Shown piece by piece: positions 1-8,958 of a DNA stretch of 38,441 nt. Origin of the DNA: an uncultured Selenomonadaceae bacterium (lineage in GTDB: Bacteria; Bacillota; Negativicutes; Selenomonadales; Selenomonadaceae); the NCBI GenBank assembly GCA_905236285.1, contig CAJOPN010000019.1, forward strand, positions 1 to 38,441, in the 5' to 3' direction. Every line of letters begins with the position of its first letter. Positions within the stretch are counted from its first letter, which is position 1. A program made the translations under genes and the position numbers. Under the pieces are notes generated by a model, which made no database searches, had not been told where the DNA came from, and saw only the letters and a program-made list of their open reading frames with translations.

Positions 1-959
1 GATTTAAGATAATCACCGTAAGGCATCATAACTTCAATATTGCGTCCATATTTTTGAGCCGCTGCAAATTTCAACGCTGCATTGAGCATCGCAGGATTTT
101 CCCAAATATTATCATTTTGGCAAGCCTCATCCATATGGCGAGCACCTTCCAAAAATTTTTCAATATCCATTCCGATAACTGCCGCCGTCGTAAGTCCGAC
201 TTCACAGAAAATTGTAAAGCGTCCGCCGACTCCGTCAGGAACTGCAAACGTCTGCCAATTATTTTCAACGGCGAGTTGTTTCAAAAGCGTCTTCTTTTCC
301 ATATTCGGATCAGTTACCGCGACAACTTCAACTTCAATATTATTTTGTTTGAGAAGATCATCGTACATAACCATGAAATTACTCATTGTGTCGAGAGTTC
401 CGCCGCTCTTTGAAATTACAATCAACATTACTTTATATTTGCGATGTTCGTGTGATTCGGTCGTCGCCGCCATTGCTTTAAGATGATTTATGATGTCACG
501 AGTGCGGCGCGTGTCAATATTTTGTCCGCTGAAATAAACTTTCGGCAATCCGTGACGCTGTTCCTTCGTCCATGTATTCCAAAATTCTCCGCAGAATACA
601 TCAAAAAGAACTTTGTTGCCGAGAAATGAGCCGCCGATTCCGAGAGAAACAACCGCATCAACATTATTGCGAATACGTTCTGTAAAATCGTGCAATCTTT
701 GAATACTTGCAGGCGAATTAAGATTTAATTTTCCGTTTTCTTCGGTAATGTACGGAAGTTTTGAAAAATAAACTTTTTCGGGATTACCGTCTTTTGAAAG
801 ATGCGCTTTGATAAATCCGTCTCTGCGCATGATTTTCATTGCTTCATGAGCTTTTTTCAAATCTTCTGCATAGCTGTCAAGATCAGCCTGAGTTACTTTG
901 CCTTCGCCGAAGAGATTATCATAATCGAACGAAAAGCCTGACAACAATTTCAATGCCAT
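1..959 (-). CDS. pgi: Glucose-6-phosphate isomerase (partial, 3' end outside window)
   Basis: This enzyme interconverts glucose-6-phosphate and fructose-6-phosphate in the cytoplasm (glycolysis and gluconeogenesis). The first 319 residues are readable; the frame is open to base 1, so the C-terminal part lies outside. The start is ATG at 959, after a GGGAG ribosome site. Family motifs seen are VSLGIGGSFLGN in the sugar-phosphate (SIS) fold, VISKSGGTLDT for phosphate binding, and the PGI signature DGVGGRF. It is the last visible gene of a minus-strand run that also contains a phosphohexomutase, so hexose-phosphate supply is a plausible shared theme. Identification rests on the motifs and is firm. 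Confidence 0.95.
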   Translation of the reverse strand, partial: MALKLLSGFSFDYDNLFGEGKVTQADLDSYAEDLKKAHEAMKIMRRDGFIKAHLSKDGNPEKVYFSKLPYITEENGKLNLNSPASIQRLHDFTERIRNNVDAVVSLGIGGSFLGNKVLFDVFCGEFWNTWTKEQRHGLPKVYFSGQNIDTRRTRDIINHLKAMAATTESHEHRKYKVMLIVISKSGGTLDTMSNFMVMYDDLLKQNNIEVEVVAVTDPNMEKKTLLKQLAVENNWQTFAVPDGVGGRFTIFCEVGLTTAAVIGMDIEKFLEGARHMDEACQNDNIWENPAMLNAALKFAAAQKYGRNIEVMMPYGDYLK

Positions 960-986
960 AAAAATATCACACTCCCAAAAAACTAT

Positions 987-1616
987 TTAAATTAAAAAAT
1001 CTACTGAAGAAAAATTTTTTTCGTCACTTTTATTTGAATTTAATTCATTCATTCGACTTTGTGCGCGTTCAATCATTCTTTCAACTTTTTTGACTTCTTC
1101 CTCGTCACACATATTATTTTGAAGTCCGCTTTTACATTCATCAAGATCATCTTTTAAAAGAGCCATCAATTTTTGCAAATCGTCAACGGTTTTGACTGCC
1201 GCAAGTTGAGCTGCTCTTTTCGATTCGTTAAATGTGACTGTCGATTTTGCTGAAGTTATCGTAATATTTCCGTCTTTATCTATTGAAACAGATCCGCCTT
1301 GAAATCCGATTTCACCTTCACGACTTTTTAAATATTCATTCGCCGATTTTAATTTTTCTGCAATTTCTTTTTGTTTTGCAATTTTTTTATCGGGATCATT
1401 CGCCATTTCTCTTAAAATATTCGGCGAAATTGAAATATTATTTGTGCCGCTTGAGTTGAATGGTTGAGTTCCGATGCTGAATTTTGTTTCTTTGAATTGT
1501 TTTTTCAATGAATTTAAAACATTTTCAGATTTTGATTTTGATTTTTCATCGACTTGATTTTTTGCATATTCAAAAGCCGATTCCGAAACGTAAGAATTGC
1601 CGATTTTTACTCCCAT
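987..1616 (-). CDS. Unknown charged, helix-rich protein (about 209 aa)
   Basis: I do not recognise this gene with certainty. It starts at ATG 1616 (MGVKIGNSYVSES); an earlier in-frame TTG sits directly on the GGAAGGA ribosome site and is rejected. The protein is very rich in Lys, Glu, Asn and Ser and has no signal peptide or membrane segment. The N-terminal third is low in complexity. A middle part, IDKDGNITITSAKSTVTF, could be a small beta element. The last 70 residues look like a charged helical or coiled-coil segment ending in a Ser/Asn-rich tail. Small charged proteins with a similar N-terminus exist in Firmicutes as families of unknown function (possibly DUF6033; from memory only). It lies between the phosphohexomutase and pgi with short gaps, so it is probably co-transcribed. 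Confidence 0.7.
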   Translation of the reverse strand: MGVKIGNSYVSESAFEYAKNQVDEKSKSKSENVLNSLKKQFKETKFSIGTQPFNSSGTNNISISPNILREMANDPDKKIAKQKEIAEKLKSANEYLKSREGEIGFQGGSVSIDKDGNITITSAKSTVTFNESKRAAQLAAVKTVDDLQKLMALLKDDLDECKSGLQNNMCDEEEVKKVERMIERAQSRMNELNSNKSDEKNFSSVDFLI

Positions 1617-1648
1617 GTAAATCAATCCTTCCGTGTGAAAAAACTTTT

Positions 1649-3013
1649 TTAAGAGCGAATAATTTTTAAAAGTTCGTCAGTTTTTTCCTTGAGCAATTTT
1701 TTGTCGCCGCGTGTCTCAACATTCAATCGGATATACGGTTCAGTTCCCGACGGACGCAAATTAAATCTCCAATCATCAAAATCAATACTGATTCCGTCAA
1801 TTTTAATAACTTCTCTGTCTTTGCCGTAAATATTTTCTACTTTTTTCAAAATTTCGCCGACAGCTTCAAGGCTTGCAACTTTGCTGTTGAGTTCGCCGGA
1901 GACGGGATATTTTTTCTGGCGATCGTCGACCATTTGAGAAAGAGTTTTATCTGATTGACTCAAGAGTTCCAAAATCAAAAGCCAGGGAATCATTCCGCTG
2001 TCACAATAATAAAAATCTCTGAAATAATGATGTGAGCTCATTTCACCGCCGTAAATTGCATTTTCGTCACGCATCATATTTTTTATGTATGAATGTCCGC
2101 TGCGACACATTAACGGCACGCCGCCCATATTTTTTACAATATCCGTTGTATTCCAAATTGCACGCGGATCATAAATAATTTTTTCGCCGTGATTTTTACT
2201 CAAAAAATTTTGTGCCAACAGTCCGACAAGATAATAACCTTCAATAAATCCGCCTTTTTCGTCAAACAAAAAACAACGATCAAAATCTCCGTCGAAAGCA
2301 ACGCCGCAGTCTGCATGATTTTCAACGACTGCCTTTGAGGTCACTTCTCGATTATCTTGCCTGAGCGGATTCGGTACACCGTTCGGAAAATTGCCGTCGG
2401 GATCATTGAAAATTTTTATAATTTCAAACGGCAAAAATTTTTCAAGCTCATTGATAATCGGACCTGCCGCACCGTTTCCGCTGTTGATCACAACTTTAAA
2501 CGGCTTGAGATTTTTCACGTTGATATATGAAAGAATTTTTTTTATGTAATCGGACATTATATCAATCCGAAAAATATTTCCTGATGCTTTTCGATATGAG
2601 AAGTCAAAATTTTCATCGGCGACGGCATCACGCAATTTGAAAAGTCCGGTATCGGGAGTAAGCGGACGAGAATTTTTTAAGACACATTTTAAACCGTTGT
2701 CATCTTTGGGATTATGACTCGCAGTTATCATTATTCCGCCGTCAAAATTTTTAAATCCCGTCGTGAAATAAATCATTTCCGTGCCGCATTGTCCAATGTC
2801 GAAAACGTCACATCCTGATTCCGAGAGACCGCGAGCAAGTGCATCGCTGAGAGTCGGACCTGAAAGTCTTATGTCGTGTCCGATTGCAATTTTTTTTGCA
2901 TTGAAAAGTTTTGGAAAAATTCGACCGACTTTGTAAGCAAGTTCTTGATTGATTGTCTTCGGATAAATTCCTCTCACGTCATACGTTCCGAATGCACGCT
3001 TATCTATCGACAT
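1649..3013 (-). CDS. Phosphomannomutase / phosphoglucomutase
   Basis: This is an alpha-D-phosphohexomutase, moving phosphate between C6 and C1 of mannose or glucose to feed nucleotide-sugar synthesis. The 454-residue length is normal for the four-domain family. The motifs are complete: TASHNPKDDNG with phosphoserine near residue 99, the metal loop DGDFDR at about 241-246, the sugar loop GGEMSSHHYF, and the phosphate-binding RPSGTEPYIR near the C-terminus. I chose ATG 3013 because an upstream in-frame ATG at 3025 is only about 3 bases from GGAG, whereas 3013 has a workable distance. The GEMSSHHYF form favours phosphomannomutase (ManB/AlgC-like), which would fit the gmd gene of this window, but substrate choice is not proven by sequence. 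Confidence 0.9.
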   Translation of the reverse strand: MSIDKRAFGTYDVRGIYPKTINQELAYKVGRIFPKLFNAKKIAIGHDIRLSGPTLSDALARGLSESGCDVFDIGQCGTEMIYFTTGFKNFDGGIMITASHNPKDDNGLKCVLKNSRPLTPDTGLFKLRDAVADENFDFSYRKASGNIFRIDIMSDYIKKILSYINVKNLKPFKVVINSGNGAAGPIINELEKFLPFEIIKIFNDPDGNFPNGVPNPLRQDNREVTSKAVVENHADCGVAFDGDFDRCFLFDEKGGFIEGYYLVGLLAQNFLSKNHGEKIIYDPRAIWNTTDIVKNMGGVPLMCRSGHSYIKNMMRDENAIYGGEMSSHHYFRDFYYCDSGMIPWLLILELLSQSDKTLSQMVDDRQKKYPVSGELNSKVASLEAVGEILKKVENIYGKDREVIKIDGISIDFDDWRFNLRPSGTEPYIRLNVETRGDKKLLKEKTDELLKIIRS

Positions 3014-3111
3014 TTTTTCATGCACTCCAATCTCATTTCAATTTCATTTTTTATTTCAACGCAAAAAAAAATTTTCCTCTAATTTACAGAAAATTTTTAT
3101 TTATTTTAAAT

Positions 3112-3621
3112 TTAATTTTTATCGTCGGCAATTCTCAAAAGTTTTAATTCGCGTGAATCATCATCTGACGGCGGTGAATGATGTTTTGCAATAATTTTTG
3201 CCTCGCGATACAATCCGATGTCCTGCAATTTTTTTGCTCCGATTTCTGCGTGATGACGATAGATATAAATCATATGATTGCCGTTTCGTTCCAATTTATC
3301 CGCAAAATTTTTTGAAACTGCACTTATCAAAACAACAAAAACTTTTCCGAAAGTACTCATATCACCTTTGACGCGTCCAATATCGTGAAGGAGTGCGCAA
3401 CGTATCAAAAATTCTTTGTCGATGCCTTGACTGTCTTCAATGACAAATCGCTCAATGGTATATGCGACACGAATTGAATGATATTGATCAACAACGTCCA
3501 TCGCAAAAAATAATTTTTGTTCCTTAGGAGAAAGGTGAGTTGAAATATATTTTTTGTCGTCAATCGTCAATTTCGCGCTGATTGCTCTGAAAAATTGTTT
3601 AATTCTTTTTATAACGGACAT
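3112..3621 (-). CDS. HD-domain metal-dependent phosphohydrolase
   Basis: A 169-residue cytoplasmic HD-superfamily protein. The metal ligands are visible: YHSIRVAYTI (first His, about residue 48), ALLHDIGRVKG (HD at 79-80), IYRHHAEIGAKKL and IAKHHSPPSDDD, with a final Asp in RIADD. This arrangement (H...HD...H...H...D) is that of small HD hydrolases acting on phosphate esters; the substrate is unknown. ATG 3621 follows an AGGTG ribosome site at good distance. It sits between the hybrid kinase and the phosphohexomutase on the same strand, with gaps of about 50-100 bases and no clear terminator. It may belong to the same transcript; a signalling role is possible but not shown. Confidence 0.8.
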   Translation of the reverse strand: MSVIKRIKQFFRAISAKLTIDDKKYISTHLSPKEQKLFFAMDVVDQYHSIRVAYTIERFVIEDSQGIDKEFLIRCALLHDIGRVKGDMSTFGKVFVVLISAVSKNFADKLERNGNHMIYIYRHHAEIGAKKLQDIGLYREAKIIAKHHSPPSDDDSRELKLLRIADDKN

Positions 3622-3673
3622 TCATTTATCACCTGTCAAGAAAATTTGAGCTTTCGTTAAGGTTTTTATTTTA

Positions 3674-6196
3674 TCATTTATCGTCGTTGGTTTCAAGATA
3701 ACGTTTGCCTTCTTCGACGAGCTGATCATATAATTTCATACATTCACCATGATGAATTTGAATATATTCAATGCTTTCATGTTTCTCAAGTTCCGAAGAT
3801 GAATCCGAAATTATCATTTTTCCGGCAATTTCCAAATTCTTGGCAGATTCCGAACATTTTTCGCCGCCGATTTGCAAACTCGTTGATTTAAGTGCGTGAA
3901 TTAAAATCGTATAATTTTGCCAATCCTCATTTTCAAATGTTTCGTTTAATTGTTTCTGCTTTTCATTTTTTAAATTACAAAACATTTCCAAGATGCTTTT
4001 ATAAACGTCTTCCATTTCCGCACTATAATCTAATCCAAGTTCAACATTTAAATATTTATAATTTTCCTCTTTTGATTCTTTAGTTTCAATTTTTGCTTCC
4101 GAATTATTTTCTGGTGAATGAATTTTTTCGAGAGGCAAATATTCAACCAGCATTTCTTCAAATTGTCTTGCATTAATCGGCTTGCTTAAATAATCCGTGA
4201 AGCCTTCTTTCAAAAACATTTCTCTTGCTCCGCTGATTGCATTTGCGGTAAGTGCTACAGTCGGAACTCCTCTGCTTTTATTTTCCTGCATTTCCTGCGC
4301 CATTTTAAATGTTTGTATTCCGTCGAGACTGGGCATCATTTGATCAAGAAAAATAATGTCATAATGAGTCTCCGCCATTTTTTTGAGTGCACTCATTCCG
4401 CTGATTGCCGTATCAACTTGAATTTTCGTTGCTTTTAATAAACTTGTTGCTACAAGCAAATTCATTTCGTTGTCATCTACCACCAATATTTTTGCGTCAG
4501 GTGCTACGAATGAAACTTTGTAAGCCTCTTGTTTTTTTGTCGAAGATAATCTTTCGGAGAAGCTGCCGATTTTATTTTCACCGATAATTTTTTGCGGCAA
4601 AATTACCGTAAATGTTGAACCTTCTCCGTAAATACTGTCAACTTTAATTTCTCCTCCCATCATTTGCATAAGTTTATAAGTTATTGCAAGTCCGAGTCCG
4701 GTTCCTTCAATATTTTTATTTTTTTTGTTGTCGAACCGCTCAAAATCTTTAAATAATTTTTCTTTGTCCTCTTCTCTTATTCCGATTCCCGTATCTTTCA
4801 CGCTAAATATTAAATCGACCCATTCCGAATTTCGCATTTTACATTCGACATTAAAATTTATTCCGCCGGTGTGAGTATATTTAACGGCATTAGTCAAAAA
4901 ATTTACGACGACTTGTCTTATTCTCACACTATCGCCGAAAAGTTCATTAGGAATATTTTCGTCAACACTTACGCTGAAATATAATCCTTTATTTTCTGCG
5001 CGAGGTTGAATCATATTGACGAGATTTTTTATCAAATCGTCCAAATGATAATTTTCTTCTACGAGTTCCATTTTGCCGCTTTCTATTTTTGAAAAATCCA
5101 AAATGTCATTAATTAAACTTAAAAGAGCATCACTCGCGGCGGCGGCATTCTGTGCATATTTTATTATATCCGGTTCTTTCGATTCGCGCAAAATCATTTC
5201 ATTCATTCCGATTACTGCATTTATCGGCGTTCGGATTTCGTGCGACATGTTCGCCAAAAATGCACTCTTCGCTTGATTCGCCTGATCTGCCGCTACTTTT
5301 GCCTGTTGAAATTTTTCGGATTGTTTCGCTTTCTCATTGATTAAAAACATGTAAATACTTACAATTAAAAATAACATCAGCAATGATGCCGTCACAATGA
5401 AAATCATAATATTTGCACGTGCGATTGTTCCGGCGACAGCACTCCACGGCATATATCCAATTATAATGCAATCTGTATTCGGCAAATCTGCCTCAAACAA
5501 AAAAAATTCTCCTTGCGAACTGCTGCAATAAACTGCCGCCGATCTGTCAAATTTCATTCGTTCATTTAATTTTTTTAAGCCGTTTATAACTTCCATTTCC
5601 ATCAAAAAATTTTTATTACTGTAATTATCATCAGGCAGTATTATTTGAGAATTTTTGTCTTGAATCGTGATTTTACTGATTGAATCATATTCTCCCAAAT
5701 CAAATAAATCTGCCAAAATTTTTTCGTCGTAAAGTCGATAAATTATTGCACGAATATTATTTCCGTTCATAATCGGAACTGCAAACAAAAGTCCTCTTCC
5801 TGTGCAGAAATCCACAACTTCATTTCCGAAATATGCATGAGGCAGTCTTTTAAAATCCGCACTCGAAACAAATTCTCCGTGAATCGGCTGTCCGTTTACT
5901 CTCAACATTCCGACATGTACATTTTTATTTGATGATTGCAATTCCTTCAAAAAATTTATTTCAGTTTCTTTACCAGGATGAGCTGAAATATAACTCGACG
6001 CAAGTTTTAATTGATTCAATTCGTTTCTGAATCTCTCTTCAGTAATTCCTGCCATGTCCGCTGTTTGTCTTGCTATCATTTGTTCCAACGCAAAATTTAA
6101 CATGTTGCTGACTTTGTACTGCATTACAAATCCGCCTGCCGCCAATAACAATATCAGCGCGAAGAATCTTAACAAAATTTTTTGATATTTACTCAA
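3674..6196 (-). CDS. Membrane hybrid sensor histidine kinase (HisKA-HATPase-REC-HPt)
   Basis: A multi-step phosphorelay kinase of about 840 residues. Domains in order: membrane segment at about 8-26; extracytoplasmic sensor region to about 250 (Cache-like by size and position, weakly supported); second membrane segment at about 262-286; HisKA with SHEIRTPINAV (His about 319); HATPase with N, DTGIGI and GTGLGLAI boxes; receiver domain with VVDDNEMN and IIFLDQMMP (Asp about 618); and an HPt domain with IHALKSTSLQIG (His about 767). I start it at TTG 6196, nine bases after AAGGAG; the upstream TTG at 6205 is too close. The start overlaps the end of the BMP-type gene by 8 bases, strong evidence that the two work together. 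No DNA-binding response regulator is encoded nearby, so the output is unknown. Confidence 0.92.
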   Translation of the reverse strand: MSKYQKILLRFFALILLLAAGGFVMQYKVSNMLNFALEQMIARQTADMAGITEERFRNELNQLKLASSYISAHPGKETEINFLKELQSSNKNVHVGMLRVNGQPIHGEFVSSADFKRLPHAYFGNEVVDFCTGRGLLFAVPIMNGNNIRAIIYRLYDEKILADLFDLGEYDSISKITIQDKNSQIILPDDNYSNKNFLMEMEVINGLKKLNERMKFDRSAAVYCSSSQGEFFLFEADLPNTDCIIIGYMPWSAVAGTIARANIMIFIVTASLLMLFLIVSIYMFLINEKAKQSEKFQQAKVAADQANQAKSAFLANMSHEIRTPINAVIGMNEMILRESKEPDIIKYAQNAAAASDALLSLINDILDFSKIESGKMELVEENYHLDDLIKNLVNMIQPRAENKGLYFSVSVDENIPNELFGDSVRIRQVVVNFLTNAVKYTHTGGINFNVECKMRNSEWVDLIFSVKDTGIGIREEDKEKLFKDFERFDNKKNKNIEGTGLGLAITYKLMQMMGGEIKVDSIYGEGSTFTVILPQKIIGENKIGSFSERLSSTKKQEAYKVSFVAPDAKILVVDDNEMNLLVATSLLKATKIQVDTAISGMSALKKMAETHYDIIFLDQMMPSLDGIQTFKMAQEMQENKSRGVPTVALTANAISGAREMFLKEGFTDYLSKPINARQFEEMLVEYLPLEKIHSPENNSEAKIETKESKEENYKYLNVELGLDYSAEMEDVYKSILEMFCNLKNEKQKQLNETFENEDWQNYTILIHALKSTSLQIGGEKCSESAKNLEIAGKMIISDSSSELEKHESIEYIQIHHGECMKLYDQLVEEGKRYLETNDDK

Positions 6197-7331
6197 GGAA
6201 TTCAACTCCTTTCACAAACCAATCAATTTTTTCAAGCAGTACATGTTCGTTGACCGTCTCTCCGGCTGCACATCTCAAATTATTTTGCGTGTCATAAATC
6301 GGTCCTGCGAATACTTTTTTTGAATTTATTATTTCCTGTTTCAAAAATTCTATTCTGCTCTTCTGCTTTTGCGTCACCGAATCCGAATATCTCGATAAAG
6401 TTACCGTTCCTTCCTTTATTCCGGTCCAATAATTTTTCACCGTGTTCAATTCTTTTTTCAAATACATTTTCAAAATATCTTTATAAAAAATATCCCAATT
6501 ACAAATTACCGAAGTCAAATAATGCTCCGAATATCCTTCAAGTTTTAAATTGTAAGCGATAAAATCTGTTCCCGTTTCTTCGCACGTATCGGCAACTGCT
6601 TTATAAAAATCCAAATGATAAGTGATAACGTCTGCATTTGCTTTTTTTATTAAATTTAAAGTTTTTTCCGTTTCGATTTCGTCATTTCTCCAGCTTCCCG
6701 TCCAGGCAACCATTACTTTTGCATTTGAATTTGTTCTTTGAACTCCGAGCGTAAAAGCATTTATTCCGCGACAAACTTCAGTATTCATCATTGCGGCGAC
6801 ATATCCGATTACATTCGTTTTCGTTCTCATTCCTGCCAATGCTCCCGCCAAATATCTGCCTTGATACATTCGCGCAAATGCTCCCGTCATGTTTCGCGCA
6901 CTTAATTCTGATGAATTTGCAACAAATTCTATATTTTTTTTCTCAAGTATTAAATTTTTTGCCTCAAGCGGATAATTGTAACTCATCATAAAAATAATTC
7001 CTGCGTCTTCGTCTTCCAATTCTTCAATAACGAGAGGACATTGACCGCTGTTTTCAATAACATCATTTCGCGTCAGCAATTCCAATCCGAATTCATCGCA
7101 AGCCGCTTTTAATCCTTTGTAATGTTCATTGCTCCAGCCGGGTTCTTCTATTTTTCCGATATTGAAATAACCGACTTTTTTTTGTGATCTTTCATTCAAT
7201 TTAATTTCAAATCCGAACATCAAAACGAAAATTAAAGTCATGATGATACAACCGCCCATTGCCACTAATAATTTCAATCGCTTGTCTTTGAGCGACACAT
7301 TAAATATTGCGTCCAAATTTATTTTTTGCAA
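6189..7331 (-). CDS. Membrane-anchored BMP-family (periplasmic binding protein-like) ligand-binding protein
   Basis: This 380-residue protein belongs to the basic membrane protein/PnrA-like family, whose studied members bind nucleosides outside the membrane. Family features are VGYFNIGKIEEPGWSN near residue 53, ACDEFGLEL, the GAFARMYQGRYLAGALAG stretch, and NVIGYVAAM. Residues about 20-42 form a membrane segment. The Cys there is preceded by AMGG, which does not fit a lipobox, so an uncleaved anchor is more likely than a lipoprotein. TTG 7331 follows GGAGG at 8 bases. No ABC ATPase or permease gene is near. Instead its end overlaps a hybrid kinase, which suggests a sensing rather than transport job (inference). 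The 5' end faces nhaC across a shared promoter region. Confidence 0.85.
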   Translation of the reverse strand: MQKINLDAIFNVSLKDKRLKLLVAMGGCIIMTLIFVLMFGFEIKLNERSQKKVGYFNIGKIEEPGWSNEHYKGLKAACDEFGLELLTRNDVIENSGQCPLVIEELEDEDAGIIFMMSYNYPLEAKNLILEKKNIEFVANSSELSARNMTGAFARMYQGRYLAGALAGMRTKTNVIGYVAAMMNTEVCRGINAFTLGVQRTNSNAKVMVAWTGSWRNDEIETEKTLNLIKKANADVITYHLDFYKAVADTCEETGTDFIAYNLKLEGYSEHYLTSVICNWDIFYKDILKMYLKKELNTVKNYWTGIKEGTVTLSRYSDSVTQKQKSRIEFLKQEIINSKKVFAGPIYDTQNNLRCAAGETVNEHVLLEKIDWFVKGVEFLE

Positions 7332-7368
7332 TTATTTTTCCTCCGATTGAGATTTTAAATTTTTTTTG

Positions 7369-7397
7369 TTGCGTTCAAAAATTTTTTCCATTATACT
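7369..7397 (+). promoter_or_regulatory. Sigma-70-type promoter for the nhaC-like gene
   Basis: TTGCGT (7369-7374), 17-base spacer, TATACT (7392-7397). The position, about 30 bases before the start codon at 7429, fits. It also argues against the upstream in-frame start at 7366, which would lie inside or before the promoter. Confidence 0.6.
7390..7395 (-). promoter_or_regulatory. -10 box for the BMP/kinase operon
   Basis: The minus strand reads AAGTATAATGG, a perfect TATAAT. The -35 side is weak (CTTTCA at 17 bases). It overlaps the -10 box of the divergent nhaC promoter, because TATAAT on one strand and TATACT on the other share bases. This would give a leader of about 50 bases before the TTG start at 7331. 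Confidence 0.5.
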
Positions 7398-7428
7398 TAT
7401 TTTGAATAAAATTGAAAGAGGTTTTTTT

Positions 7429-8958
7429 ATGGAAATATCATCGTTGTCGATTATTCCGCCTTTGATTACAATTATTCTTGCTCTCGCAACAAAAGAAGTT
7501 TACGTTTCACTTTTGATCGGAATTTTTTCGGGTTCATTGATTTTTAACGGCGGAAATCCTTTTCAAGCAATCTTGACAATGTTTTCAATCATGGGAGACA
7601 AAATCGGCGGCAATGTGAATATTTTAATTTTTCTCGTGATTCTCGGAATATTGGTTGCGGCAATTTCAAAATCGGGAGCAACTCACGCTTACGGAGAATG
7701 GGCACGCAGGAAAATTAACGGCGAAAAAAGTGCATTGGGACTTACTTCGTTGCTCGGAATTGTAATTTTCATCGACGATTATTTTAATTGTTTGACTGTC
7801 GGAGCTGTAATGCGTCCCGTTACCGATAAATTTAAAATTGCCAGAACGAAACTTGCATATATAATTGACGCAACTGCCGCTCCGATTTGTATAATTGCAC
7901 CTGTTTCAAGCTGGGCTGCTGCCGTCGGTTCATCTCTTCCCGAAGATTCAAAAATTGACGGTTTTTCATTATTTCTGCAAACGATTCCTTATAATCTTTA
8001 TGCTTGGCTTACGATTATTTTTGTTGCTTACATAATTTTTACAGGCAGAGATTTTGCTACAATGAGCGATTCAATCAAAGCCAATCGAAAAAAATTTTTA
8101 ATTCCCGAAGAATACAAATTAAATGTTGAAGCTGAAGAAAATATTTCGGGCAACGGAAAAATTATTGATTTGGTTCTGCCGCTGATTGTTTTGATTGTCT
8201 CGTGTATCATCGCGATGATTTATACAGGCGGTTTCTTTGACGGAAAATCTGTTGCCGATTCTTTTGCGGATTGTGATTCATCTCAAGCTCTCGTTTTGGG
8301 TTCTTTCATTGCATTTTTATTTGTTGCCTTTTTATATATTCCGCGAAAAATTATTTCTTTTAAAATTTTTTGCGAATCATTCCGACAAGGTTTCAGAGCA
8401 ATGATGCCTGCGATTTTAATTTTGTGTTTAGCTTGGACGCTTTCGGGAATTTGTTCAAAAGATTATTTGAATCTCGGCGGATATGTCGGAGCAATCGTCA
8501 ATCAACATTCTTCATTGATGATTTTTCTTCCAATGATTTTATTTGTCGTTGCGGCGGCTCTTGCATTTGCGACGGGAACGAGTTGGGGAACTTTCGGGAT
8601 TTTGATTCCGATTGCATTTGAAATTATTACAAAAAGTACTCAAGTCAGATTTTCCGAAATGCTTGTAATTTGTATTGCAGCAATTTTGTCGGGAGCAGTC
8701 AGCGGAGATCATGCCTCGCCGATTTCTGATACAACAATTCTTGCCTCTGCCAGTGCTCAATGCGATCATCTCGATCACGTCGCCACTCAACTGCCTTATG
8801 TTATCGTCGTCAGTACCGGCTGCATACTCGGTTATTTTGTTGATGGCTTGACTGAAAACGGATGGATCGGACTCGTCGCAGGTTTAATTTGCGTTTTGTG
8901 GCTTTTACAAACTCTTTCTTCAACAAACGAAAAATTTGAACAAATTCACAACGATTAA
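7429..8958 (+). CDS. NhaC-type Na+/H+ antiporter family membrane protein
   Basis: A polytopic inner-membrane protein of 509 residues with about 11-12 hydrophobic segments, in the Na+/H+ antiporter (NhaC) superfamily. Features seen: the N-terminal IIPPLITIILALATKEVY, the acidic membrane motif IVIFIDDYFNCLTVGAVM, IIAPVSSWAAAVG, and late motifs FATGTSWGTFGI and SGDHASPISDTTILAS, all typical of the family. I start it at ATG 7429 after a GAAAGAGG site; the open frame extends to 7366, but a promoter occupies that region. Related family members exchange Na+ for H+ or for organic acids and amino acids, so the ion-only role is an inference. It is transcribed alone, and its stop codon overlaps that of the convergent aminotransferase gene. 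Confidence 0.9.
   Translation: MEISSLSIIPPLITIILALATKEVYVSLLIGIFSGSLIFNGGNPFQAILTMFSIMGDKIGGNVNILIFLVILGILVAAISKSGATHAYGEWARRKINGEKSALGLTSLLGIVIFIDDYFNCLTVGAVMRPVTDKFKIARTKLAYIIDATAAPICIIAPVSSWAAAVGSSLPEDSKIDGFSLFLQTIPYNLYAWLTIIFVAYIIFTGRDFATMSDSIKANRKKFLIPEEYKLNVEAEENISGNGKIIDLVLPLIVLIVSCIIAMIYTGGFFDGKSVADSFADCDSSQALVLGSFIAFLFVAFLYIPRKIISFKIFCESFRQGFRAMMPAILILCLAWTLSGICSKDYLNLGGYVGAIVNQHSSLMIFLPMILFVVAAALAFATGTSWGTFGILIPIAFEIITKSTQVRFSEMLVICIAAILSGAVSGDHASPISDTTILASASAQCDHLDHVATQLPYVIVVSTGCILGYFVDGLTENGWIGLVAGLICVLWLLQTLSSTNEKFEQIHND

Noticed and set aside
54-486. Open frames on the plus strand at the window start
   Set aside because: They lie antisense to a clear glucose-6-phosphate isomerase reading frame on the minus strand.
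7200-7290. Lipobox in the BMP-family protein
   Set aside because: The residues before the Cys (AMGG) do not match the usual pattern; a membrane anchor is more likely.
7366-7428. Longer N-terminus for the NhaC-type protein from ATG 7366
   Set aside because: This stretch holds a good promoter and lacks a ribosome site; ATG 7429 has one and gives a family-like N-terminus.
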